Under the pieces are notes generated by a model. The model was not told the origin of the DNA. It searched no databases and saw only the letters and a program-made list of their open reading frames with translations. A stretch of 64,000 bases of DNA from a virus. The stretch's first letter is position 1, and every line of letters begins with the position of its first letter. This document shows, one piece after another, positions 16,330 to 23,364 of the stretch. A program made the position numbers and the translations under genes. Location of the stretch: positions 62,001-126,000 of IMG/VR virus record IMGVR_UViG_3300017769_000001; one strand, given 5' to 3'.

Positions 16330-16412
16330 ACCTTTTCCCCCTTTCCAACTTTCATTTCAAAACTTCACTACGGGTGCCACTGTATCAACAATGGCACCGA
16401 TAGTCAAGTCTT
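16327..16412 (-). repeat. Early promoter cassette, copy B
   Basis: Second copy of the cassette. On the minus strand TTGACT (16402-16407), 17 bp and TACAGT (16379-16384). The palindrome here is longer, GGTGCCATTGT and ACAGTGGCACC around TGAT, with one mismatch. Confidence 0.8.
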
Positions 16413-16415
16413 GGT

Positions 16416-17177
16416 TTATGCAGTGATCACGAAACCACTGCTATCCTTTCTCGCCTTGCCTTTCGCAGACAAGCCAACAATGACGCCTTTCTTGTCAAGA
16501 AACCGCAGGTCGGATTCATCGCCGTTCTCTACTGTCTTCCCCATCCACATGATGGGGAACAGCTTTTTGCTGAACACTACAGCAAGATTCACGCCATACT
16601 TGTTAGCAGCCGCAACAATCAAGTCACGGTATTTTTCATTGGCTTCACTATAACTGGCGGTGATATGCCAGTTATCGACACCGGCAGCAGCCCTCATGAT
16701 ATTTGGGCGTTTGGTGTAGTCATAAAACTGAATGTGGCTGTACTTGTCGAAAATGGTCTCGCCGTCCTTGTAAACAACATTCATCCAATTGATATCAGAC
16801 GTACCATTCAAACGCAGTACTGGTATCATACCTTTCCGTTCCGCCTTTTTGATCATGGCGTCAATTTCAGCACACAACCATTCAAAGAACAGGTCTCGGT
16901 TCTCTTCAAACAACCGCGTTCTTTCGGCTCTGGCTCGACCGATACCCGGCATGAAAGCAGCCCGACCGGCAGACACCAGACACGGAGTCCGACAACCGGC
17001 TATTTCTGACATTGGGCAGATCTGGTCGTTGGGCATCATGTACAGAACCCCAGTCAAGTAACCAAACTTCTGTCCTTTGATGGTTTTGGAGTCGACACCG
17101 ACTGAAAGCAAAGAACCAACTTCGTATCCGAGCAGGTTCACTTTCCGGATTATCGCAGCTTTTGATTGCTTTTTCAT
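16416..17177 (-). CDS. GP88-type cysteine-motif phage protein, 253 aa
   Basis: Contains GYLTGVLYMMP followed by CPMSEIAGCRTPCLVSAGR at about residues 54-72, the cysteine pattern (CPM...AGC...CL..AGR) of an uncharacterised family common in phages and plasmids. Later segments (LNGTSDINWMNV; ITASYSEANEKYRDL) are also family-like. The three cysteines could hold a metal or Fe-S cluster, which is unproven. The start at 17177 is the first ATG with a plausible upstream region. Directly follows the 117-aa gene. Confidence 0.7.
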   Translation of the reverse strand: MKKQSKAAIIRKVNLLGYEVGSLLSVGVDSKTIKGQKFGYLTGVLYMMPNDQICPMSEIAGCRTPCLVSAGRAAFMPGIGRARAERTRLFEENRDLFFEWLCAEIDAMIKKAERKGMIPVLRLNGTSDINWMNVVYKDGETIFDKYSHIQFYDYTKRPNIMRAAAGVDNWHITASYSEANEKYRDLIVAAANKYGVNLAVVFSKKLFPIMWMGKTVENGDESDLRFLDKKGVIVGLSAKGKARKDSSGFVITA

Positions 17178-17181
17178 GATG

Positions 17182-17535
17182 TTATCCCCAGTATTTCCAA
17201 TCAGTTTCAAAGAAAGAACCACTACCAGTCTTTCGGTCGACATTCAAGCGATATTCGACTTCACCAATGCCGTTGTCGGTTTCCACAAGCAACCGAATAA
17301 ACCCAGTCAGTCGATCACGACCATGCAACTCACCATAACAGTACTCTGGGTATGATGGTTCGACTGAAGTAGAAGTAGAATGCGGTAACTCGATATCAGT
17401 GACTTCAGACAAAACCTTAAAGTCACCATATACTTTGTTGATAATGTCTTGCTGGCTCGCGCCTTTTCTAGTGAACAGCGCAGTACAGAACCGGCCAAGT
17501 TTATCAGTGTATTCAACCTTTACAAACGCTTTCAT
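17182..17535 (-). CDS. Hypothetical early protein, 117 aa
   Basis: Begins MKAFVKVEYTDKLGRFC and ends SFFETDWKYWG. Beta-rich. AGGGGAAAAGGT lies directly before the ATG, as in the cassette-led genes. No domain recognised. Confidence 0.65.
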   Translation of the reverse strand: MKAFVKVEYTDKLGRFCTALFTRKGASQQDIINKVYGDFKVLSEVTDIELPHSTSTSVEPSYPEYCYGELHGRDRLTGFIRLLVETDNGIGEVEYRLNVDRKTGSGSFFETDWKYWG

Positions 17536-17550
17536 ACCTTTTCCCCTCGG

Positions 17551-17694
17551 TCAACCACCGCACATTTTCAAGTCTTTTTGAAGCATTTTCAATTCTGCTT
17601 CAAGTAAATCGCGATCACGCGCAGTAGCCATAATTTTGAGTTTCATCTCAACGAGAGCGATTTTCTTGATCAATGACTTTTTGTAATCGGTCAT
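17551..17694 (-). CDS. Hypothetical early protein, 47 aa
   Basis: Begins MTDYKKSLIKKIALVEMKLK and ends DLKMCGG. Highly charged, a single long helix by composition. GGGGAAAGGT precedes the ATG, which coincides with the end of promoter cassette copy C, so it heads an operon. Function unknown. Confidence 0.65.
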   Translation of the reverse strand: MTDYKKSLIKKIALVEMKLKIMATARDRDLLEAELKMLQKDLKMCGG

Positions 17695-17771
17695 ACCTTT
17701 CCCCTTTCCGACGTTTCAAAACTTCACTACGGGTGCCACTGTATCAACAATGGCACCGATAGTCAAGTCTT
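17692..17771 (-). repeat. Early promoter cassette, copy C
   Basis: Third copy. On the minus strand TTGACT (17761-17766), 17 bp and TACAGT (17738-17743), with the same palindrome as copy B. A few bases near the ribosome site are deleted relative to the other copies. Confidence 0.8.
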
Positions 17772-17783
17772 GTTTTAAAATTG

Positions 17784-18035
17784 TCAGTCGACAATTTCCA
17801 GACCATAGACACCCGGATAGAATTCTTGACGAATCCCAGTATCGATATCTTCAACGAACACGCGACCGGTAGAATTCTCGTGTTTTGGGCGAGAATGTGA
17901 GATCAACTTCGCAGCACCGCCGCGAAAGTCACGCACAGTATCGCCAGCGGAAACAGTCTTACCGGAATGCATGTCAATCACTTTCGAAGTATCCGGCTTT
18001 TGTACCATACCACTCAGAATGATTACAGTTGTCAT
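17784..18035 (-). CDS. Hypothetical early protein, 83 aa
   Basis: Begins MTTVIILSGMVQKPDTSKVI. The ATG at 18035 is preceded by AAGGGGAAAGGTA. The body (GDTVRDFRGGAAKLISH) resembles small beta-barrel early proteins, but I assign no family. Confidence 0.6.
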   Translation of the reverse strand: MTTVIILSGMVQKPDTSKVIDMHSGKTVSAGDTVRDFRGGAAKLISHSRPKHENSTGRVFVEDIDTGIRQEFYPGVYGLEIVD

Positions 18036-18046
18036 TACCTTTCCCC

Positions 18047-18238
18047 TTAAAACGGATTCGACCAATTGTCGTACTGCTGCTGCGTGATTAGACCATCCTT
18101 ACACAGACCATCGGTAAAGACAGACCATGCCTCACGTTTGGCGATAGAGTCGCCGTTAAAGTTTGTGCAACGCACACACTCACGAAACATAGTCAACGCT
18201 TCATCCTTACGGACTCGAACCTTTCGCACACCTTTCAT
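18047..18238 (-). CDS. Hypothetical early protein, 63 aa
   Basis: Begins MKGVRKVRVRKDEALTMF and ends DNWSNPF. The ATG at 18238 has GAGGTG upstream. Basic N-terminus, helical. Proteins with a C-terminal QQYDNW-like end are common among small phage ORFs, with unknown role. Confidence 0.6.
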   Translation of the reverse strand: MKGVRKVRVRKDEALTMFRECVRCTNFNGDSIAKREAWSVFTDGLCKDGLITQQQYDNWSNPF

Positions 18239-18246
18239 AGCACACC

Positions 18247-18732
18247 TCAATAACAAAAGTCAACACTTACAACCTTAGCAGGAATGTCTCCATACTCTCC
18301 GACATTTATCGCATCGGACATGTAGTAGTCGACAATACCATCAACCGTCCCGCTGATATCAGTATCGAACGACATGAGCCCACATGACTCCCCGATTGGT
18401 CGGTAGTTGACTTTTACGCTGTGCGGTTTTGGTGTGGATTTTTCCCGCCGAATGGCTTTAGCACTCGCTTTCAGAATACAAACCAGCTCCGACTTAGTGA
18501 GTGCGGTGGTTCCAAAGGCATCCTTGTGCTTTTTGGATATAACCACAAACATAGAATCCCACTCTCGAAGTGGAATGTCGTTGAAATTCGGACAGATAGA
18601 GTCGACAATTCTCGACTCCCCAATCCCACTGGCAACTAACTGTTTCATACCATCAGTTACAAACTGACCATAGAATTGGTCATGTGTGAAATGACCAGCC
18701 ATGTATTCTTTGCGCGTTATCAAAGTGTCCAT
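18247..18732 (-). CDS. Hypothetical early protein, 161 aa
   Basis: Begins MDTLITRKEYMAGHFTHDQF. An N-terminal helical half and a beta-rich C-terminal half (KVNYRPIGESCGLM and on). GGGGAAAAGTT precedes the ATG. No recognised domain. Confidence 0.6.
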   Translation of the reverse strand: MDTLITRKEYMAGHFTHDQFYGQFVTDGMKQLVASGIGESRIVDSICPNFNDIPLREWDSMFVVISKKHKDAFGTTALTKSELVCILKASAKAIRREKSTPKPHSVKVNYRPIGESCGLMSFDTDISGTVDGIVDYYMSDAINVGEYGDIPAKVVSVDFCY

Positions 18733-18751
18733 AACTTTTCCCCTATACTAT

Positions 18752-19027
18752 TCACACACTACGCATGATTACAAGATTGATTACGACACAATCGCCCGCC
18801 ATGCCGTCGACGTCGTTTGTGTGACAGAATTCTGATTCCGCGCCCTCGCTGACAGACCAGTGATAGTGTGTACCTCCAAAGGCGTCTCTAAGACTTTCGG
18901 CGCGTTCTTCCAATGCGTCGACCGATTCAATTTCATCGTCGGTCATACCTGTTTCGTCTCCGTTTACGATACTGCAAAGAGCATACGAAGGCACAGTAAA
19001 CTCGATATTTTCCAGTACTTCTGTCAT
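18752..19027 (-). CDS. Hypothetical early protein, 91 aa (DUF6926-like?)
   Basis: Begins MTEVLENIEFTVPSYALCSI. The C-terminal segment FCHTNDVDGMAGDCVVINLV resembles a small uncharacterised phage family; this is a weak recollection. AAGGGGAAAAGTT precedes the ATG. It is the first gene downstream of the structured leader, so it should be among the earliest proteins made. Confidence 0.6.
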   Translation of the reverse strand: MTEVLENIEFTVPSYALCSIVNGDETGMTDDEIESVDALEERAESLRDAFGGTHYHWSVSEGAESEFCHTNDVDGMAGDCVVINLVIMRSV

Positions 19028-19057
19028 AACTTTTCCCCTTTCCAACATTGACAGCAC

Positions 19058-19686
19058 ACTTCGGAGAGCTGCCGCCTAACATAAGCGGCAACCCGAAATC
19101 AACTGTTTTGGCTAACTTGCTCGTTAACAGCTTGCCACACTGACACTATTTCCCGCCTATGAGATACACCAGACTGCCAGCGGGAATAGCCGATATAGTG
19201 ACAGTCTGGCTGAATTCCGCGTTTCAGCCTTCAGCGGATAGTCTCGAACCGGTTTTGTGTGTTAGGTCATTTACAAGGACACACGAACCCCTTGAACGTA
19301 AATTTACAGTTTGGGTGCATTGAAATCATACACTTACACTGAAGGCTGTTACCGCCTGAGAGTGACATTCTCCGGTTAAGAGACTATCCGCCAGCATGTA
19401 AGATCGACACCTTTTCAGGCGCAACTGTGCCACGCTAACACATTTGCCTTTACTCCGTTCCAGTTTGTTACCGGTGGCCGCAACTATAACAGAGCCAGAA
19501 TCATTAGGTTACTAAAAGCGCCAAAAACTCACTTTCACTTTCGCCGACATTCATGGCCTAGCAAGTACTAGCCGCACGTTCTGAGTGCGATACAGTCCTA
19601 GACGTAACTCCCCTTCGGGAATGGGATTCCACCGTAGTGATACCCGTTGTCTCCAAATTTTTAAAGAACGTTGGCGTTTCAGCCTG
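19058..19686 (-). ncRNA. Candidate structured leader RNA of the early transcripts
   Basis: About 630 nt without a plausible gene, downstream of the consensus promoter at 19693-19720. It is full of long complementary arms: 19225-19234 with 19339-19348 (10 bp perfect), 19234-19245 with 19380-19391 (12 bp perfect) extended by 19247-19252 with 19372-19377, 19169-19176 with 19202-19209 (8 bp), 19150-19156 with 19180-19186 and 19144-19149 with 19195-19200. The first and second, and the third and fourth, are interleaved, implying pseudoknots or alternative folds. A leader that controls antitermination or translation, or a stable RNA, are both possible. I recognise no known RNA family. Confidence 0.55.
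19653..19670 (-). promoter_or_regulatory. rRNA-type boxA, copy 1
   Basis: On the minus strand CGTTCTTTAAAAATTTGG, about 16 nt into the transcript from the promoter at 19693-19720. It resembles the boxA of bacterial rRNA leaders (CTCTTTAACAATTT in E. coli), the binding site of NusB/NusE in antitermination complexes. Confidence 0.65.
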
Positions 19687-19692
19687 TGAACC

Positions 19693-19720
19693 ATTATACA
19701 GCGTTGGTTCCCGTTGTCAA
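19693..19720 (-). promoter_or_regulatory. Consensus early promoter nearest the leader
   Basis: On the minus strand TTGACA (19715-19720), a 16-bp spacer and TATAAT (19693-19698): both hexamers are perfect. Confidence 0.85.
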
Positions 19721-19778
19721 GTTTCGTTTTAAAGTTTTTTCGGTTTCCCGAAAAATCGAATCTTGATTTTGCCGTTTC

Positions 19779-19808
19779 AGTCTATCAGACTTGATCTGTC
19801 GTCGTCAA
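19779..19808 (-). promoter_or_regulatory. Sigma70-like promoter in the early array
   Basis: On the minus strand TTGACG (19803-19808), 18 bp and TAGACT (19779-19784). Weaker than its neighbours. Confidence 0.45.
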
Positions 19809-19942
19809 TGCTTTTTTTGCCTTTTTGCGCGGTCTGTCGTTTGGATAACATGCCGAAACAGTACCCTATCCTAACCTGCCACCTGATAACTATTATGTAT
19901 TGTCAGGTAGTGCAAAACGACTGGCATTGATAATTTAAGCCT

Positions 19943-19971
19943 AGTCTAATCGAATGATCTGGCTATGTCAA
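19943..19971 (-). promoter_or_regulatory. Sigma70-like promoter in the early array
   Basis: On the minus strand TTGACA (19966-19971), 17 bp and TAGACT (19943-19948), the same -10 as the promoter at 19779. Confidence 0.6.
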
Positions 19972-19986
19972 GATCAAAACGAAACT

Positions 19987-20002
19987 CAATTTTTAAAGAA
20001 CG
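19987..20002 (-). promoter_or_regulatory. rRNA-type boxA, copy 2
   Basis: On the minus strand CGTTCTTTAAAAATTG, about 15 nt after the expected start of the promoter at 20024-20052, the same spacing as for copy 1. Confidence 0.6.
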
Positions 20003-20023
20003 GTGCCGTATTGGCATGGCTTC

Positions 20024-20052
20024 ACTTTACTGAAAGCCGTTTCCCTTGTCAA
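20024..20052 (-). promoter_or_regulatory. Sigma70-like promoter feeding boxA copy 2
   Basis: On the minus strand TTGACA (20047-20052), 17 bp and TAAAGT (20024-20029). Confidence 0.65.
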
Positions 20053-20105
20053 GCGATTTTTTGCTTAACTCCGCTGGCGTTGTTTGCCGCGTTTCCATGG
20101 TTCCC

Positions 20106-20133
20106 ATGATACGGATTTCAAAACGAAAGTCAA
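20106..20133 (-). promoter_or_regulatory. Most upstream promoter of the early array
   Basis: On the minus strand TTGACT (20128-20133), 16 bp and TATCAT (20106-20111). The -35 context TTGACTTTC matches the promoters at 947 and 10067. Confidence 0.6.
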
Positions 20134-20500
20134 AATTTTTATTTCCCTTTCAAATCAACAACTTACAACGATACGTCACGTAACTTATTGATTTTCTTAG
20201 AAAAAATAATTTTAAAATTTTGCGTTTTTTCTGTCCGGGGTTCTTGCTTCATTTATATGCAAATCGTGGGCGCGATTTTCTCAAAATTTTGTTTGGTGGT
20301 CAAATTAATTTTAGTTAATTTTTGTTAAGTCTTTGTTTTTATTAGGGATTTTCTTTTTCCTGTGGGTTATCCACTGGGGTAAATCTTGGTGTGTGGATAA
20401 GTGTGTAACTGTGGAAACCCTGTGTATAAGTGTGTTTTCGCGGGGGTTTCACACTACACTTCACACTACACTTCACACCACACTTCACACGAGAAGATTC
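20134..20500. other. Candidate replication origin: AT-rich DNA, DnaA boxes, iterons
   Basis: A stretch of about 200 bp very rich in A/T (20134-20345) adjoins a cluster of DnaA-box-like 9-mers: TTATCCACT (20367-20375), TTATCCACA on the minus strand (20392-20400) and TTATACACA on the minus strand (20421-20429). Three tandem 12-bp units of the TTCACACTACAC type plus a partial fourth follow (20448-20490). It lies between divergent transcription units. This is the layout of DnaA-dependent origins; the function is inference. Confidence 0.5.
20448..20490. repeat. 12-bp direct repeats (iteron-like)
   Basis: Units at 20448-20459, 20460-20471, 20472-20483 (one change) and a partial unit 20484-20490, beside the DnaA-like boxes. 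Confidence 0.75.
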
Positions 20501-20578
20501 CTCGAATAATCGGCGCTTCGCGCCGACCTCAAATCGTTGCACAGATGTCCTTCATGTGTCAGCAAAATGACGCTTCCT

Positions 20579-20586
20579 ACTAAATA
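20579..20586 (+). promoter_or_regulatory. T4-type late promoter
   Basis: ACTAAATA, 30 nt before the ATG at 20616. The window holds 22 such sites with core TAAATA, matching the T4 late consensus TATAAATA read by gp55. Confidence 0.65.
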
Positions 20587-20615
20587 AAGGGTATCAAACT
20601 AATACAAATTTTGCT

Positions 20616-21014
20616 ATGACTGATACGATAAAAGACGAATCACTCAAAGAGCGACTGATCATGGTGGAGCAACAACAAAGCCACCAGAAAGAAGTACTAC
20701 TTGAGATCAACGATACTCTCAGAGAAGTCGTCAAGACTCAGCACGTCTTGGCGAACCAGAGGAAAGATATTGACAGGTTGACGAAAGAGAACGAAGTCAT
20801 TCTCAAAAAGTTTCATGCTGCGGATATCGAGAATGCTGCTAGGAGTTCTCGTGATGAGTATACAACAAAGCTTGTGGAGTCTCTCAATAAAAAGGTAACT
20901 AACGATATCGAACCCCAGCAACAAAAAGTAAAGACTTACTTGAAGATTGCTGGAGTCGTATCTGGTGCTGGCTGGGCTCTTTTCTTGGCTACTTTGAAGT
21001 ATTGGGTTGGTTAG
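20616..21014 (+). CDS. Coiled-coil protein with C-terminal membrane anchor, 132 aa
   Basis: Begins MTDTIKDESLKERLIMVEQQ. Residues 8-100 are a charged coiled coil and residues 109-130 (LKIAGVVSGAGWALFLATLK) form one membrane span. This topology recalls XhlA-like small phage membrane proteins that assist holins, so a lysis role is possible but unproven. It has a late promoter but no clear Shine-Dalgarno sequence. Its stop overlaps a hairpin shared with the convergent gene. Confidence 0.65.
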   Translation: MTDTIKDESLKERLIMVEQQQSHQKEVLLEINDTLREVVKTQHVLANQRKDIDRLTKENEVILKKFHAADIENAARSSRDEYTTKLVESLNKKVTNDIEPQQQKVKTYLKIAGVVSGAGWALFLATLKYWVG

Positions 21015-21032
21015 GGGTTAACGCACCCCTAA
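21011..21032. terminator. Convergent hairpin, no U-tract
   Basis: An 8-bp stem (21011-21018 with 21025-21032) around TAACGC contains the stop codons of both converging genes. Terminator activity is uncertain. Confidence 0.4.
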
Positions 21033-21560
21033 CTGCCTGCGACGTCTCATAGCCTTCTTACGCTTCTTGACAGCACGACGTGTTGCTCCCACATCCCTTC
21101 TACGAGTCCTTGCTGCTTTTCTTGCTCTACGCTTCAAAGCGGTCTTACTCATCCCTGTAGTTCGAACGGCTTGGCGGGATCTTACTTGACGGGATCTTAC
21201 GCGGGAAACCTTACCAGAAGAAGATACTCGGCGTTTCAACTGCTCTTCAAGCTGTTCACACTCAGCTACAAGCAATTCTTCAAACCAACCCGACTCAGAC
21301 ACCAGATCACTGATATCATCGCCGTACGCTTCGCTGAGAGCCTCCTGAACCTCATCTTCACACACTTCGATAGAGAGGTCTTCGTTTACATAATGCCATA
21401 CGACTTCGCCCTCTTCTACGGTGGTCACATAATCAACCACATCGTCAGAAGTTTTTTCAAACTCGACGATGTGGTTTTTGATTTCAGAGTACTTCTCAAT
21501 CTCTACTTGGAAGAGTGGGTCATACTCACTCTCACTATAGAACATAACTTGTTGTGTCAT
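21018..21560 (-). CDS. Late protein with acidic N-terminus and very basic C-terminus, 180 aa
   Basis: Residues 1-110 are strongly acidic, residues 111-180 almost all Arg/Lys with short repeats (RVRSRQ / QVRSRQ, RRRDVGATRRAVKKRKK). A late promoter lies 27 nt upstream. Separate acidic and basic halves suggest a DNA-packing or head-internal protein, possibly processed during maturation, but no family is recognised. Its stop codon is within the convergent hairpin at 21011-21032. Confidence 0.65.
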   Translation of the reverse strand: MTQQVMFYSESEYDPLFQVEIEKYSEIKNHIVEFEKTSDDVVDYVTTVEEGEVVWHYVNEDLSIEVCEDEVQEALSEAYGDDISDLVSESGWFEELLVAECEQLEEQLKRRVSSSGKVSRVRSRQVRSRQAVRTTGMSKTALKRRARKAARTRRRDVGATRRAVKKRKKAMRRRRQLGVR

Positions 21561-21586
21561 TTCAAAACATCCACGGCTATGTTCTT

Positions 21587-21594
21587 TATTTACT
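21587..21594 (-). promoter_or_regulatory. Late promoter
   Basis: AGTAAATA on the minus strand, 27 nt before the ATG at 21560, overlapping the end of dda. Confidence 0.65.
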
Positions 21595-22820
21595 CAAGGA
21601 ACAACAACCAATAGAGATTCTGAAGGTCTGGTGCAGCCGGTGTAACGGTATCGCTTCTGATCGATAAAGAAAGACACATCCTCATCATAGAAGATCACAT
21701 TGGGCATACTACTTCCCTGCATCTTATGGCAAGTCAATGCGTACCCGAACGTGAAGTCGTGCAAGTTCCTATCACCGAAGTTCTCTGGAGATCGAACACT
21801 CTCATCCCACATATTGTTGTCGACCCGAACGGTCAGGAGTGGCCCACATTTCTGCATGTCAGCTCCGATTTTCTGGATCTGGAACTGCGATGTCTTGTCA
21901 CCGATATACGAGGTCAGAACTTCAAACAACTCACCGTTATTGATCTTTGATCCTGCTACCACACTATTCGATAGACATACGACCCGATCTCCGGGTTCCG
22001 GATACTCGGAAGTTTTACCAATAGCCGCACGAACGAGCATGTTATACTTCGCTCTCGTTCTGTTTGTGCCACAGATTATGACATCCCAATCTTTCCAGTT
22101 TTCACGGAGCCACTTCATATTGAAGTCTTTCTTTCGAAGTTTCTTCACGTCATCGCCTGCCGACTTGAAGCTCAATCTCCCCGTTGTTCGAATATCCTGA
22201 GCAAACATGTTTATAGACGACCCATCAGCGGTTCTCTTGACTTCTTCCAGAAAGATTATCGGCATGTTGTCAAACAGATGTGCGTACTTCTCACTCTGGT
22301 TCGATATAGCAGTGAAAACACTCTCACCGTCGATACAGTCAAGCTGTTCGTCATCGCCGACAAACAAAACGAACGCACCAGTATCAAGAACCTTTGAGAT
22401 AAGATCAAGCGGCATCATCGATGCTTCTTCAACGATTACGTAATCTCCGATCTCGTCCCGTATAGTCTGTACGTCTTTCTGCTTGAAGTACAGGAGATTG
22501 CCATTGTGATCAAGAACTGGTTCGTAGAACAGGGAATGTGACGTCGAACATGGAACGCCACGATCATTCAAGTTTTCACATGCTCGCCCTGTAAAGGATG
22601 TAACACATCCACGGATTCCGTATCGTGTCTCAGCTATCACCAACTCACTCCACAGAGACGATATGACAGCCGATTTACCAGTTCCTGCATATCCACTGAT
22701 ACACGCAAACTGAGTCTTACTATCGGCGATCCCGCTTCTTCTGAGTACGGTGTGGAGCATTATTGAGTTGTATGCAGTCAAGAATGCCATTTGCTGCATT
22801 TCTGTTAACTTGTTTGTCAT
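21594..22820 (-). CDS. dda: Dda-like DNA helicase (SF1B)
   Basis: Walker A GYAGTGKS at residues 43-50, Walker B-type VEEAS at 130-134, GDDEQLD at 155-161 and the helicase motif YALTCHKMQGSS near 366-377 identify a RecD/Dda-type superfamily 1B helicase. At 408 aa it is near T4 Dda (439 aa). Dda unwinds DNA 5' to 3' and clears proteins during replication start and recombination. The ATG at 22820 has GGGAGA upstream. A UUCG hairpin separates it from the gene before. Confidence 0.9.
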   Translation of the reverse strand: MTNKLTEMQQMAFLTAYNSIMLHTVLRRSGIADSKTQFACISGYAGTGKSAVISSLWSELVIAETRYGIRGCVTSFTGRACENLNDRGVPCSTSHSLFYEPVLDHNGNLLYFKQKDVQTIRDEIGDYVIVEEASMMPLDLISKVLDTGAFVLFVGDDEQLDCIDGESVFTAISNQSEKYAHLFDNMPIIFLEEVKRTADGSSINMFAQDIRTTGRLSFKSAGDDVKKLRKKDFNMKWLRENWKDWDVIICGTNRTRAKYNMLVRAAIGKTSEYPEPGDRVVCLSNSVVAGSKINNGELFEVLTSYIGDKTSQFQIQKIGADMQKCGPLLTVRVDNNMWDESVRSPENFGDRNLHDFTFGYALTCHKMQGSSMPNVIFYDEDVSFFIDQKRYRYTGCTRPSESLLVVVP

Positions 22821-22869
22821 TGCTCTCCCCAAGATTCATGACGTATCCGTGCATTATGGCACGTAAAGG

Positions 22870-22900
22870 AGAAAAAGAAAACCCTGCCGAAGCAGGGTTT
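22870..22900 (-). terminator. UUCG-type terminator
   Basis: On the minus strand a 9-bp stem closed by TTCG (22879-22900) is followed by TTCTTTTTC. It ends the AT-hook gene transcript. Confidence 0.85.
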
Positions 22901-22907
22901 GTGTGGG

Positions 22908-23324
22908 TCAGTCTTTTTTCTTCGGTGGTCGACCGGGGCCGCGACGTTTTGGAGCGTCTTCAGAAGATTTGGCTTCAGATTTCTCCGAATCCTCAGAACT
23001 TTCAGGCCCACGAAGAATCGGATCTTCTTCCTTTTCTTTCTTTTCAACCGGTTTGTTGTGAACTTGAATCAGATTCTTGTACACAACCAGTGCGTTTCGA
23101 CCGTTATCCAGCTGGAAGTCCCGCATGGCGGTCAGAAGGTCAACTTCACTTCGGCTGTGCAGGTCTCTCAGCCGATTGTAGTCAACACGAGCAATGCCGT
23201 TCAGAGGAATGTGAACAGTTGCAGACTCGTTGTCACTCAAAACGATAACGCGCTTTTTGCGACGACCGGTTACGGTTTCTACGATGATATCCGTCAGAAA
23301 CGGATTGGGGTTTTTACTAGCCAT
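22908..23324 (-). CDS. Late AT-hook protein, 138 aa
   Basis: Residues 1-95 form an unassigned beta-rich domain. A long acidic linker (VEKKEKEEDPILRGPESSED) leads to a C-terminal AT-hook RRGPGRPPKKK (127-137), which binds the minor groove of AT-rich DNA. AAGGAG precedes the ATG, and a late promoter lies at 23357-23364. Next to RNase H, T4 carries DNA-binding transcription accessory genes, but homology to those is not visible. Confidence 0.7.
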   Translation of the reverse strand: MASKNPNPFLTDIIVETVTGRRKKRVIVLSDNESATVHIPLNGIARVDYNRLRDLHSRSEVDLLTAMRDFQLDNGRNALVVYKNLIQVHNKPVEKKEKEEDPILRGPESSEDSEKSEAKSSEDAPKRRGPGRPPKKKD

Positions 23325-23356
23325 ATGTGCTCCTTTGATTTGTTGGCTTGAATCTC

Positions 23357-23364
23357 TATTTAGT
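23357..23364 (-). promoter_or_regulatory. Late promoter
   Basis: ACTAAATA on the minus strand, 33 nt before the ATG at 23324, overlapping the stop of the RNase H gene. Confidence 0.65.

Noticed and set aside
19230-19260. TTCGAGA loop on the minus strand looking like a tRNA T-arm
   Set aside because: The flanking 5 bases on each side do not pair as a T-stem, and no acceptor or anticodon arm fits. The segment is better explained by the 12-bp long-range arms.
20342-20542. 66-aa minus-strand frame over the iteron region
   Set aside because: Its Lys/Cys/Val-rich pattern is produced by the 12-bp repeats, and it has no ribosome site or family.
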